Of a stretch of DNA of 64,000 nucleotides, positions 8,398 through 17,184 are shown one piece after another. Every line of letters begins with the position of its first letter. Position 1 is the first letter of the stretch. The notes below the pieces were generated by a model. That model searched no databases, was not told the DNA's origin, and was given only the letters and a program-made list of their open reading frames with translations. Source of the stretch: Weissella diestrammenae (GTDB lineage: Bacteria > Bacillota > Bacilli > Lactobacillales > Lactobacillaceae); the NCBI RefSeq assembly GCF_014397255.1, contig NZ_CP060724.1, positions 620,001-684,000 of the forward strand, in the 5' to 3' direction. The translations under genes and the position numbers were made by a program.

Positions 8398-9176
8398 TAT
8401 GCCAATGCCTCCCGTGCACGATTTGAAATACCGTCAACAACAATCACCACAGCTAAAATCATCAAAATGACAATGATTGTGCGATCATATCGAAACATTG
8501 ACATCGTCTGACTGAGATATAAGCCAACACCCCCTGCGCCTAAGTAGCCCAATATTGTCGATGCACGGACGTTAATTTCTAACGTGTAGAGAAAATAACT
8601 CAAGAATTGATTAAACACCTGGGGAATAACTGCGAACAAAATAATTTGTGCGCCATTAGCTCCAGCTGCTTTCAACGCATCTAGAGGCCCTTCGTCAATG
8701 GTTTCAATTGCTTCATAAAACAATTTTGAGACCATGCCAAAAGAAAAGACGGACAAAGCACCGACACCGGCCATCGGTCCAATCCCAACCACCGCCACAA
8801 AAAGCGCCCCTAATAATAAGTCTGGCAATGCACGAATTAAATTTAAAAAGAAACGGATACCACCACGAACCCAGCGTTGTTTAATTAGATTTCTGGCTGC
8901 TAGCACACTAAATGGCAAAGCCAATAGTGCACCGACAACTGTCCCAACAATGGCCATCTGTAACGTTTGTAACATCGGTTGAATGATTGTCGGAATATAT
9001 GACCAATCTGGGCGCACCATTTTTTGAATAATATTGATAAACTGATCCCATGAAAATTCTGCCGTTACCTGCGTGTTAACCGCAGAACCAATCATAATGA
9101 GCACAATTAAGACCACCAATAATAGGGGTTTTACATGCCAACGTGCGCTAAATGTACGACTTGGTAAACTTGTCAT
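8397..9176 (-). CDS. phnE: Phosphonate-type ABC transporter permease (first)
   Basis: A 259-residue permease homologous to its downstream neighbour. The coupling loop is [21 protein letters not shown] near residue 157. Four to six hydrophobic segments are visible, the first at residues 15-35. It overlaps phnC by four bases (9173-9176) and the next permease by one, so the three genes are translationally coupled. Tandem PhnE paralogues are common in Firmicute phosphonate/phosphite systems. Confidence 0.86.
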   Translation of the reverse strand: MTSLPSRTFSARWHVKPLLLVVLIVLIMIGSAVNTQVTAEFSWDQFINIIQKMVRPDWSYIPTIIQPMLQTLQMAIVGTVVGALLALPFSVLAARNLIKQRWVRGGIRFFLNLIRALPDLLLGALFVAVVGIGPMAGVGALSVFSFGMVSKLFYEAIETIDEGPLDALKAAGANGAQIILFAVIPQVFNQFLSYFLYTLEINVRASTILGYLGAGGVGLYLSQTMSMFRYDRTIIVILMILAVVIVVDGISNRAREALA

Positions 9177-9949
9177 TTCGATGACTCCTTTGCTGATTCT
9201 TCGACATAAATCGCATCAAAATCATTTTGGTTAACCTCATCGATTGGTTTATCATAGACCAATTGACCTGCTCGCAAGCCAACAATCCGACTAGCATATT
9301 GTAGAGCCAAGGGTACCGAATGGAGATTTACAATGACCGTTAGGCCAAGTTCCTCATTCAAACGTTTCAAATCATCCATGACCATTTGGGTGTTTTTGGG
9401 GTCTAAGGCAGCGATAGGTTCATCAGCCAAGACAACGTGTGGAGATTGAACCATTGCTCGTGCAATCGCAACACGTTGCTGTTGCCCACCTGACAGTTCG
9501 TCAGCACGGATATAATATTTTTCAAGCATATTCACATGTTCCAAAGCAACGATTGCTTGTTGTTTATCAGCAGCTGAAAACAGGCCTAATATCGATTGCC
9601 ATGTCGCATAATAGCCGACCCGCCCGTTTAACACATTTCGGCCAACAGTTGCTCGCTTAACCAAATTAAAATTTTGGAAAATCATGGCAATGTTGCGTCG
9701 AATATTGCGTAATTGCCGGCCTTTAGCTTGGGTGATGTCTTGACCATCAATAACAATTGTCCCACTTGTGACATCATGCAAGCGATTAATCGCCCGCAAC
9801 AGTGTACTTTTTCCAGCGCCAGACAGCCCAACAATCACAACAAATTCGCCGGCCTTAATATCAAGATCGACCTGATTTAAGCCAATCGTACCATTGGGGT
9901 ATATTTTTGAAACATTTTTTATTGATACTGCCCCATTTTGCTCCACCAT
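9173..9949 (-). CDS. phnC: Phosphonate-type ABC transporter ATP-binding protein
   Basis: ABC ATPase of 258 residues with intact Walker A (GLSGAGKST near residue 43), Q-loop (IFQNFNL), signature ([14 protein letters not shown] near residue 152) and Walker B ([13 protein letters not shown]). The [20 protein letters not shown] segment after Walker B is characteristic of PhnC. GGAG lies upstream of the ATG. It heads the phnC-phnE-phnE unit, separated from phnD by a terminator hairpin. Confidence 0.9.
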   Translation of the reverse strand: MVEQNGAVSIKNVSKIYPNGTIGLNQVDLDIKAGEFVVIVGLSGAGKSTLLRAINRLHDVTSGTIVIDGQDITQAKGRQLRNIRRNIAMIFQNFNLVKRATVGRNVLNGRVGYYATWQSILGLFSAADKQQAIVALEHVNMLEKYYIRADELSGGQQQRVAIARAMVQSPHVVLADEPIAALDPKNTQMVMDDLKRLNEELGLTVIVNLHSVPLALQYASRIVGLRAGQLVYDKPIDEVNQNDFDAIYVEESAKESSK

Positions 9950-9987
9950 ATATTTCTCCTTGAGATTACTCTATTGTCATATTAGTT

Positions 9988-10024
9988 CAAAAAGAACCAC
10001 GACCAAAAAATTTAGTCGTGGTCC
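9988..10024 (-). terminator. Intrinsic terminator between phnD and phnC
   Basis: On the minus strand GGACCACGAC and GTCGTGGTTC form a ten-base stem followed by TTTTT. It probably lets phnD be expressed more strongly than the membrane and ATPase genes. Confidence 0.8.
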
Positions 10025-10039
10025 CCAGATGCTGTTTGT

Positions 10040-10972
10040 TTACTTCATATCTTCAACAGCTTGATGGTATTGACGAACAATATCAAAATTACTATCTTTT
10101 GACTTTGTTACGCCGGCCCATGAATAAACATCATTCATTACTTGCTTACCAGTCTTACTCTTTGAAACTGAAATCATTGCATTTTGGATGGTTTTTGCAT
10201 CCTTTTTTGAAATACCTTTACGGAGTGAAATCGTATCATTTGGTATCTTTGCAGTGTACATCAATACCTTTGTTTGCTTGAAAACATCAGGATTATCTTT
10301 CTTAACGATATTACGTGCATCATCAAAAACGAATGCCGCATCAGTATCATGATTTAGCACTGACAAAACGCCCTGATCATGACCTTTCACAGTTACTAAC
10401 TGGGTATTGTTTTTCAGAATATTGACCCCTTTTTTCTTCAAATCAATCGCTGGGAACATATATCCTGCATCTGATGTGGTATCTTGAACAGCAATCTTCT
10501 TCCCCTTCAAATCTTTAATTGAATTAATCTTAGCGTCTTTACGAACCAGAACCATGGCTTTATAGTAATTAACCAGCTTATCTGTGTTAGCGCCTGTATT
10601 ATCATCTTTTAAACCAAGTCGTTGAGATTGCAAAATTACCTTCGCCCCATATTGTTCATGTGCTTGCACATAACCTGCAGGTGGCAAAAATCCCATGTCA
10701 ACTTTCTTTGAACCCATTGCCTCAACAATGGTGTTGTAATCAGTTGAAATCGTAACATGGACTGGGACACCCAATTGCTTTTTTAATAAACCTTCCAACG
10801 GCTTAACTTTTGCAGCAATTGTATCAGCTTGCGATGATGGTACAAATTGTACATTGAGTTCCTTCATCGCAATCTTTTTCTTTGCCGCATCAACTTGTGT
10901 CGTTGGTGCGATTGATAGTATTGACGCCAAACTTAAGGCAATCATTGACCCAGCAGCAATCCTTTTAAACAT
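10040..10972 (-). CDS. phnD: Phosphonate/phosphite-type solute-binding protein
   Basis: Extracellular binding protein of 310 residues (PhnD family, type II periplasmic fold). A signal peptide (residues 1-29) ends in a VDA-like type I cleavage site. Family text includes the LNVQFVPSSQADTIAAKVKP opening, VPVHVTISTDYNTIVEAMGS near residue 73 and ALRKG-like ISLRKGISKKDA near residue 250. No lipobox cysteine is present in the signal region, unusual for a Gram-positive ABC binding protein, which is normally lipid-anchored. First gene of the transporter; own promoter at 11051-11079. Confidence 0.86.
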   Translation of the reverse strand: MFKRIAAGSMIALSLASILSIAPTTQVDAAKKKIAMKELNVQFVPSSQADTIAAKVKPLEGLLKKQLGVPVHVTISTDYNTIVEAMGSKKVDMGFLPPAGYVQAHEQYGAKVILQSQRLGLKDDNTGANTDKLVNYYKAMVLVRKDAKINSIKDLKGKKIAVQDTTSDAGYMFPAIDLKKKGVNILKNNTQLVTVKGHDQGVLSVLNHDTDAAFVFDDARNIVKKDNPDVFKQTKVLMYTAKIPNDTISLRKGISKKDAKTIQNAMISVSKSKTGKQVMNDVYSWAGVTKSKDSNFDIVRQYHQAVEDMK

Positions 10973-11050
10973 CGGTGATGTCTCCTTAAAAATATTGACT
11001 ACTTATCAGAGCGGCTTAACCCATTTCAAGCATCATCAAAGCTTAAATTT

Positions 11051-11079
11051 ATAATATATCCGAACTTATTATAAGTCAA
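11051..11079 (-). promoter_or_regulatory. Promoter of phnD operon
   Basis: TTGACT (11074-11079) and TATTAT (11051-11056) with a 17-base spacer, about 80 bases before the phnD start. The palindrome CGTTTAAACG lies further upstream at 11134-11143; no regulator is assigned to it. Confidence 0.7.
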
Positions 11080-11196
11080 TAAATTAATCGTTCGCATTCT
11101 ACTTGATATTTGCGCTTATTTTTATTTATTCATCGTTTAAACGTTTCACTAAATATTTATACTTAACCCTGATTCACTTGTTTTTGACGACATAAT

Positions 11197-11239
11197 AAAA
11201 AAGCAATTGGTCAACTGATATCAGTCAATCAATGCTTTT
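11197..11239 (-). terminator. Intrinsic terminator after cysS
   Basis: On the minus strand AAGCATTGATTGACTGA pairs imperfectly with TCAGTTGACCAATTGCTT and is followed by TTTT. It ends the cysS transcript upstream of phnD. Confidence 0.8.
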
Positions 11240-11254
11240 GTTGAATTGAACATC

Positions 11255-11272
11255 CATTTTTGCAATCACTAC
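11255..11272. repeat. 18-bp direct repeat, right copy
   Basis: Identical to 3209-3226 (CATTTTTGCAATCACTAC), located just after the cysS stop codon. Confidence 0.8.
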
Positions 11273-11301
11273 ATTGACACCAGCAAAGAAATCAGTTATC
11301 C

Positions 11302-12717
11302 CTAAGCGCGATGCCAACGAATACCTTGTGGTGTGTCTTCCAAAACGATACCCTCTGCTTGCAGTTGTTCGCGAATTTTATCCGCCGTTTCAAAGTCTTT
11401 TTCAGCCCTTGCTGTTTCACGCTGCGCAATCAAGGCGTCAATTTGTGTATCTGGTTGCTCATTTTCCTCTAGCTGCTCAACACCAAATACCTGCATTAGA
11501 TTCTCAATCCCCTGTAAGATGACACTTGCGGTATCTGTTTTAACAACCTCACCCGCGCTGTAGATGTTTGCTACTTCAATGAGATTGAAAATTTCAGCAA
11601 CCCCATTTTGTGCATTAAAATCATCGTCCATGGCCACTTCAAAGGCAGAAATAATCGCTTGAACTTGTTCGTCCACCTGTTGATCATAACCAGCCACGCT
11701 ATCCGCTAAACGGAACTTCAAATTACGATAGGCCGTTCTAATACGCGCCAAATTACGGGCTGCTAAGTCTAAGTTTTTTTGTGAATATGCAATTGGTCGA
11801 CGATATTGCGTGGTCGCCATAAAGAAACGAATGATCATTGGATCAGATACTTGCGTCAATAAGTCATGGACTGTCGTGAAATTTCCAAGTGATTTAGACA
11901 TTTTTTCTTGCTCATCCCCGACCGTCACAAACCCGTTGTGTAACCATTTATTGACAAAGGTTTCACCTGTTCGTGCTTCTGATTGTGCAATCTCATTCGT
12001 ATGATGTGGAAAGGCCAAATCAATGCCACCACCATGGATATCAAAATGATTTCCCAAGTACTTAGTCGACATGACTGAACACTCAATATGCCAACCAGGT
12101 CGACCTAACCCCCAAGGTGAATTCCATGCAATCGCACCATCATTTTGTGCACCCTTCCAAACGGCAAAATCCATTGGATCTTCTTTACGCGCCATCTCAG
12201 CGTCATCCAAACGACCGGCTGCATTATGCGCCATTTCTGATAAGTCCTGGTGGGCGAGAATCCCATATCCTTTGAATTTTTTGGCTCGGAAATAAACATC
12301 CCCCTCTGCCTCATAAGCATAACCCTTTGCAATCAGGTCTTGAACAAAGGTAATAATTTCTGGAATATGTGCGGTTGCCCGTGGCTGAATCGTTGCTGGT
12401 TTGATATTCAAAGGCGCGGTGTCTTCATAGTATGCTTTGATATATTTTTCAGCTAATTCAGGTACTGAAATATGTTGTTCAGCGGCCGCTTGAATCATTT
12501 TATCATCGACATCAGTAAAATTTGAAACGTACGTTACTTCAAAGCCGCGATATTCAAAATACCGACGAATCGTATCAAAGGCAATTGCTGAACGGGCATT
12601 CCCGACATGAATATAGTTATAAACTGTTGGACCACACACATACATGCTCACTTTATTTGGTTGCATTGGTTCAAACAATTCTTTTTCAAGCGTGAGTGTA
12701 TTAAAAACTTTAATCAT
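11302..12717 (-). CDS. cysS: Cysteinyl-tRNA synthetase
   Basis: Class I synthetase charging tRNA-Cys, 471 residues, normal length. HIGH-type motif IHVGNARS near residue 36 and KMSKS near residue 270 are present, as are zinc ligands (Cys in VCGPTVYN near 28, Cys in HIECSVMS near 212, His in FPHHTNE). The C-terminal DALR-like helical region covers residues 330-465. AGGAG lies upstream of the ATG. The gene follows NAD salvage genes and a TMEM175-like gene, and no T-box is seen in the 42-base gap before it. Its usual partner mrnC lies 8 kb away. Confidence 0.95.
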   Translation of the reverse strand: MIKVFNTLTLEKELFEPMQPNKVSMYVCGPTVYNYIHVGNARSAIAFDTIRRYFEYRGFEVTYVSNFTDVDDKMIQAAAEQHISVPELAEKYIKAYYEDTAPLNIKPATIQPRATAHIPEIITFVQDLIAKGYAYEAEGDVYFRAKKFKGYGILAHQDLSEMAHNAAGRLDDAEMARKEDPMDFAVWKGAQNDGAIAWNSPWGLGRPGWHIECSVMSTKYLGNHFDIHGGGIDLAFPHHTNEIAQSEARTGETFVNKWLHNGFVTVGDEQEKMSKSLGNFTTVHDLLTQVSDPMIIRFFMATTQYRRPIAYSQKNLDLAARNLARIRTAYRNLKFRLADSVAGYDQQVDEQVQAIISAFEVAMDDDFNAQNGVAEIFNLIEVANIYSAGEVVKTDTASVILQGIENLMQVFGVEQLEENEQPDTQIDALIAQRETARAEKDFETADKIREQLQAEGIVLEDTPQGIRWHRA

Positions 12718-12759
12718 GCCATTTCTCCTATTTACTGTTGTTGTTTAATCAATCGTTAC

Positions 12760-13329
12760 TTAGTGACTAACTTTTTGTTTTGCTAACCAAGTCCAAACAA
12801 CCCATATAATTAACACAGACCAACTCGATGCCGAAGGTACAATAAACGATGCACCAGTCCCTAAAATAGCTACTAGAATCATGTGCCAACGCGTATGATT
12901 ATACGCCCGCATTTGTGTCGCCTGTTTGCTCGTCGTTCGAGTCGCAACCGCATGTGATAATTGATAAAGACTAATCAAAGACCAAAGGTATACCAGCCCA
13001 TATACGACTCCCGCAGCCTGGGAGTGACTAAAGTCACTCCGCCACTGTGTCACAAAGGGGACAAAGGTGATTGAAAAAATGGCACGTAAGTTGTGCCACA
13101 GCAATTGTCGATCGACTTGGTTAATATTGCCCATAATTTGATGATGACTAATCCAAAAACTACCCACCAAGATAAAACTCAAACCATAGGCTAAAACGGT
13201 ATGCAATAATTCAGGTTGCAATAATGCTTGCCATGAACCAGTTTCAGGTTGTTTCAAATCCAACACCATGATTGTGATGATGATTGAAAACACACCATCA
13301 CTAAAGCCTTCTAATCGATTTTTTGTCAT
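12760..13329 (-). CDS. TMEM175-like (DUF1211) potassium channel family membrane protein
   Basis: Membrane protein of 189 residues with about six spans. The family signature is at the N-terminus: RLEGFSDGVFSIIITIMVLDL, matching the FSDG motif of TMEM175/DUF1211 proteins, which in bacteria form potassium-permeable channels. HH in WISHHQIMGNI after the third span is also typical. It lies 12 bases after nadE and 42 before cysS, so it is probably co-transcribed. The Shine-Dalgarno sequence is weak. Confidence 0.82.
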   Translation of the reverse strand: MTKNRLEGFSDGVFSIIITIMVLDLKQPETGSWQALLQPELLHTVLAYGLSFILVGSFWISHHQIMGNINQVDRQLLWHNLRAIFSITFVPFVTQWRSDFSHSQAAGVVYGLVYLWSLISLYQLSHAVATRTTSKQATQMRAYNHTRWHMILVAILGTGASFIVPSASSWSVLIIWVVWTWLAKQKVSH

Positions 13330-13341
13330 GACCTATCTCAA

Positions 13342-14169
13342 CTATTTTTGCCACCATGAATCAAAGACTGAAACTGGATTGTGCCGCTTATGGGCTGTTT
13401 TAACGTACCACTGTTCAATTTTGATGGCCGCTGGTTCATTAATAGCCTTCCCCTCTAAATAATCATCCAAATCATCATAGCTAACACCAAGGGCAATTTC
13501 ATCGGGTAATGCGGGCCGGTCTTCTTCTAAATCAGCCGTTGGTACCTTATCATACAAATGTTTTGGCGCATTTAAGAAGGCCAAAATTTGCCGTCCTTGC
13601 CGTTTATTTAGGCGATACAAAGGGGTAATATCAGCTGCACCATCGCCATATTTAGTATAAAAACCAGTAATAGCTTCAGCCGCATGATCGGTACCAATGA
13701 CAACTCCACCCAAAGCACCAGCAACACCATACTGAGCAATCATACGTTGACGTGCTTTAATATTGCCTTTGTTATAATCTGAAACATTCAAACCTGCTGC
13801 ATTCAGTTGTTTAACAATGCCTTCGGTTGCAGCTTGAATATTAACGCGGACTGTTCGATCAGCTGCTTGCCAAGCAATTGCATCCAAAGCATCTTGTTCA
13901 TCCGCTTGTTCACTAAATGGTAAACGCATTGCCACAAATTCATATGCCGCATCCCCAGTTTCTGTTCGTAATTCGTCAATCGCGGTTTGTGCCATTTTGC
14001 CGGCCAATGTCGAATCTTGTCCGCCTGAAATCCCTAAAACATATACCTTTAATCCGGTATGCAATAAATATGCCTTTAACAATTCAACTGAACGCCGAAA
14101 TTCATCAAGTGGTTCAATTGTCGGTTGAACACCTAGCGTTGCAATAATTTCTTTTTGTAATTGACGCAT
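13342..14169 (-). CDS. nadE: Ammonia-dependent NAD synthetase
   Basis: Last step of NAD synthesis: nicotinate adenine dinucleotide + ATP + NH3 to NAD. The 275-residue protein has the PP-loop [14 protein letters not shown] near residue 45, [21 protein letters not shown] near residue 160 and the PLYRLNKRQ block near residue 186. There is no N-terminal glutaminase domain, so it is the ammonia-dependent type. It lies 95 bases downstream of pncB, the gene for the preceding branch of nicotinate salvage. Confidence 0.95.
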   Translation of the reverse strand: MRQLQKEIIATLGVQPTIEPLDEFRRSVELLKAYLLHTGLKVYVLGISGGQDSTLAGKMAQTAIDELRTETGDAAYEFVAMRLPFSEQADEQDALDAIAWQAADRTVRVNIQAATEGIVKQLNAAGLNVSDYNKGNIKARQRMIAQYGVAGALGGVVIGTDHAAEAITGFYTKYGDGAADITPLYRLNKRQGRQILAFLNAPKHLYDKVPTADLEEDRPALPDEIALGVSYDDLDDYLEGKAINEPAAIKIEQWYVKTAHKRHNPVSVFDSWWQK

Positions 14170-14264
14170 AGCACATGCTCCTTTATTTGAGGAATTAAAA
14201 TTCTAATTTTTTTCAACACTTTTTTTGAGTCACCCAGTGTCCGATGTCAATGCAATACCCAATT

Positions 14265-15749
14265 TCACTGACGATTTTCAAAATCTTTTGCCACTTCATC
14301 AACATAGTGGCGAACATCTTTAATCAAATTCATTTTATGGTCCCAAGCTTTTTGCGACAGATCCACTGGATATTCTTGCGGGTTAAGTCCCCGGCGATAT
14401 TCTGACCAAAGATTATCTAATCTTTCTGCTGAATATTCCTGGATTTCTTGTACCGAAGGACTTTGATAGATGACCTGACCATCAACCACCATCTCTTCTA
14501 AAATTGGGCGTGCATTAAAATCAACAATCGTTTTATTGAGATATGGGTAAGCCGGATTAAACATGAAGAGACTATCCGCTTGATCTGGTTTTTCATCCCA
14601 TAGTGCAATGTAGTCACCTTGTGATTTACCATCAGATTGACGCGTAATACGCCAAACTTGTTTTTTACCAGGATTAGAAATTTTGGCTGCACTACCAGAA
14701 ATTTTAATGGTATCAACCATTTCACCAAATTCATTTTCAACTGAAACAACCTTATAAACGGCCCCAAGGGCTGGCTGATCAAATGCGGTAATTAATTTCG
14801 TTCCGACGCCCCAGACATCAATTTTTGCACCTTGCAATTTCAACGAAGCAATGGTTTCTTCATCCAAATCATTAGAAGCGTAAATCTTTGCATCAGGGAA
14901 ACCGGCCTCATCGAGCATTTTTCGCACACCTTTTGATAGATATGCCATATCACCAGAGTCAATTCGGACACCCAAGAAATTAATCCGATTGCCAAATTCT
15001 TTGGCCACACGAATAGCACTTGGCACCCCTGACCGTAACGTATCATACGTATCAACTAAAAAAACGGCATCACGATGAGTTTCCGCATACGCTTTAAATG
15101 CATCATAGTCATTACGATATATCTGAACTAAGGCATGTGCATGTGTCCCGCTAATCGGAATCCCAAACCGTTTACCAGCGCGAACATTTGACGTGGCGTT
15201 AAAACCGCCAATAAATGCTGCGCGTGTTCCCCAGAGTGCGGCATCCATTTCTTGTGCCCGTCGTGTACCAAATTCTAGCAATCCTTGGTTACCAACAACC
15301 GCGCGCATTCGTGATGCCTTAGTTGCAATCAAAGTTTGATAATTAATCATATTTAACAATGGGGTTTCAATTAGTTGTGCATCAAAAATTGACCCCTCAA
15401 CTTGTAAAATCGGTTCATTATTAAATACCACTTCGCCTTCTCGCGGTGCGCGAACAGTAGCTTTAAAACGCCATTGTTCAAGATAATCCACAAAATCATC
15501 ATCGAACATGGGATTCTCTCGCATATACGCAATATCACTAGCGGAAAAATGTAAGTCTTTTAGAAAATCTAAGACCCTTTCAAGCCCTGCAAAAATCGCA
15601 TACCCATTTTTAAAAGGTAACGACCGAAAATACATCTCAAAAACCGCGTGGCGATTATGGATTCCCTTTTGGAAATAGGTTTGCATCATCGTTAACTGAT
15701 ACGCATCGGTGTGCAACACAAAATTATCATCTGGAAACAGTGTTGTCAT
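14265..15749 (-). CDS. pncB: Nicotinate phosphoribosyltransferase
   Basis: Converts nicotinate and PRPP to nicotinate mononucleotide, the entry step of NAD salvage. The 494-residue protein opens with LHTDAYQLTMMQTYF and contains EFGTRRAQ near residue 160, ISGTHAHALV near residue 200 and FLGVRIDSGDMAYLS near residue 263, all family hallmarks. The ATG at 15747-15749 is chosen because GGGAG lies six bases upstream; an upstream ATG would add nine residues. With nadE it forms a compact nicotinate-to-NAD unit. Confidence 0.94.
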   Translation of the reverse strand: MTTLFPDDNFVLHTDAYQLTMMQTYFQKGIHNRHAVFEMYFRSLPFKNGYAIFAGLERVLDFLKDLHFSASDIAYMRENPMFDDDFVDYLEQWRFKATVRAPREGEVVFNNEPILQVEGSIFDAQLIETPLLNMINYQTLIATKASRMRAVVGNQGLLEFGTRRAQEMDAALWGTRAAFIGGFNATSNVRAGKRFGIPISGTHAHALVQIYRNDYDAFKAYAETHRDAVFLVDTYDTLRSGVPSAIRVAKEFGNRINFLGVRIDSGDMAYLSKGVRKMLDEAGFPDAKIYASNDLDEETIASLKLQGAKIDVWGVGTKLITAFDQPALGAVYKVVSVENEFGEMVDTIKISGSAAKISNPGKKQVWRITRQSDGKSQGDYIALWDEKPDQADSLFMFNPAYPYLNKTIVDFNARPILEEMVVDGQVIYQSPSVQEIQEYSAERLDNLWSEYRRGLNPQEYPVDLSQKAWDHKMNLIKDVRHYVDEVAKDFENRQ

Positions 15750-15914
15750 GCTCTTCTCCCAACTATCTAATTGCAATTCTGTCTATTCAAATTTTACCAT
15801 ACTCTGCAAACTTTCCCGATTCCAAACAAATTAACGCCCATTCTCCTACCACTTTGACCGGCCTTTAATGCATTTTTCATGCAGGGTCGATAGTCATCCC
15901 TACCTCAATCAAAA

Positions 15915-15938
15915 GGTAAATGTCATCTATTATTTACC
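15915..15938. promoter_or_regulatory. Inverted repeat upstream of pncB, possible operator
   Basis: GGTAAAT (15915-15921) and ATTTACC (15932-15938) face each other across ten bases, and TTATTTACC recurs at 15985-15993. They lie in the divergent intergenic region between pncB and the DUF1275 gene. The regulator is unknown; the rest of 15750-16083 holds no gene that I can see. Confidence 0.35.
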
Positions 15939-16083
15939 AATCCAACCATAACGACTACTATCTACCATTTCATTGTATGAGGCTTTATTTACCACTATAA
16001 AATCAGATTAATTGCTCAATTCTTATTCAAAAACGCATTTGGCGTATAATAATAGACATATTAAATTTTTAAAAGGAGTTATT

Positions 16084-16758
16084 ATGTCGCGTTTGAGACC
16101 CCATCTCATGAAAGAATCAATTCGAGTTGGCATGCTATTGGCACTAACCGCCGGGTTCATTGATTCATATACCTTTGCCTTTCACGACGCCCGCTTTGCT
16201 TCGTTCCAAAGCGGGAATATGTTGCAATTTGGTGTTAATTTTGCCCGTGGTGACTGGTCACATGCTTTAACCTTCTTTTGGCCAGTCCTATTTTATTTAT
16301 TTGGGTCAGCCCTCAATCAAATCATCAAGCGAGTCAGATATATTAATGATTTACAATGGGAAGAACTTTCCGTCTTGGTTGAAGCCAGTGGCATTTTCTT
16401 TGTCGCCATCTTAGAAATATTCAAAGTACCTTCAGAGTTACCGCTCTCAATTTTAGCCATTTTTATGGCCATGCAAGCTGATACATTTACCAAACTACGT
16501 GGCGCAGCTTATGTCTCGACAATGAATACTGGGAATTTAAAAACCCTGGGTGCCATGCTCACTAGTTTTGCCTTAACGAAACAACATGAAGAATTAATGC
16601 GTGCGCGCAACACAGCTGCCATCATCGCAAGCTTCATTTTTGGTGCCATTATTGCCTATTATATTGGTCATACAATTCAAGGCTGGGCGATGTTTTTCCC
16701 GGTTGGTTTTCTCATGATTATTTGGCGAACCATTGTTCGTGATCGTGAAATTGCTTAA
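16084..16758 (+). CDS. DUF1275 (YoaK-like) membrane protein
   Basis: Membrane protein of 224 residues with about six spans and no known biochemical function. Family features: LTAGFIDSYTF near residue 22, FASFQSGNMLQFG near residue 38 and YVSTMNTGNLKTLG near residue 143, the repeated S/T-GN motif of DUF1275. The ATG at 16084 is chosen over an earlier in-frame ATG because AAAAGGAG lies just upstream. A TATAAT at 16045-16050 is a likely -10 box with a weak -35. It precedes the metQ leader without an evident terminator. Confidence 0.8.
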   Translation: MSRLRPHLMKESIRVGMLLALTAGFIDSYTFAFHDARFASFQSGNMLQFGVNFARGDWSHALTFFWPVLFYLFGSALNQIIKRVRYINDLQWEELSVLVEASGIFFVAILEIFKVPSELPLSILAIFMAMQADTFTKLRGAAYVSTMNTGNLKTLGAMLTSFALTKQHEELMRARNTAAIIASFIFGAIIAYYIGHTIQGWAMFFPVGFLMIIWRTIVRDREIA

Positions 16759-16776
16759 AAAGATATTACCAATCTG

Positions 16777-16805
16777 TTGACACAAATTCTATTTGTGTTT
16801 AATAT
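16777..16805 (+). promoter_or_regulatory. Promoter of the metQ T-box leader
   Basis: TTGACA (16777-16782) and TAATAT (16800-16805) with exactly 17 bases between, 18 bases after the preceding stop codon. Confidence 0.85.
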
Positions 16806-16814
16806 AGTGGCAAG

Positions 16815-17127
16815 GATAACAAGTAAACAAGTTGAGCAGAAAAGTACATGCGTTGTAACGGCCTAGAGAGATAGCGTTTGGTGGGAGCTATTCCGTTAGC
16901 ACGTCTGGAAAATGATCTGTGATTGGTATCAGTGAGTAGCAAGTCTATCAGCTGATAACGGATTGGTCTACGTTACAAGACACACGAATCGGCAAGGCAT
17001 CATTTCGCTCTCTGCCCGCTCGTTGTCAAGGTTTTAAAAAGCAATTTTTAAAATGAAGTAGAATGGTAACACGAGAACTCGTTTCTATTTTTGGTATGTC
17101 AATATCAAAATAGGGACGAGTTTTTTC
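16815..17127 (+). promoter_or_regulatory. T-box riboswitch upstream of metQ, probably methionine-specific
   Basis: A long leader whose first domain closes by pairing TTGTAACG (near 16853) with CGTTACAA (near 16970). It contains AGAGAG, a GGTG loop between ATAGC and GCTAT arms, and AATGATC with a candidate AUG specifier at 16912-16914. The T-box core GAATGGTAACACG is at about 17062. The terminator arms AACTCGTTTCTATTTT and AAAATAGGGACGAGTT follow, then TTTTTT. It should antiterminate on uncharged tRNA-Met. Confidence 0.85.
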
Positions 17128-17184
17128 TTTTCTGCCAATAAGTTTACGGCTTATCACATCTTATATTTGAAGGAGTTTATGATT

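Noticed and set aside
7603-10972. phn genes as a complete phosphonate degradation pathway
   Set aside because: Only uptake components are present; no C-P lyase, phosphonatase or phosphite dehydrogenase is visible.
11134-11143. CGTTTAAACG palindrome upstream of phnD as a cre or phosphate-regulator site
   Set aside because: Spacing does not fit the cre consensus and it resembles no Pho box; ten AT-rich bases can occur by chance.
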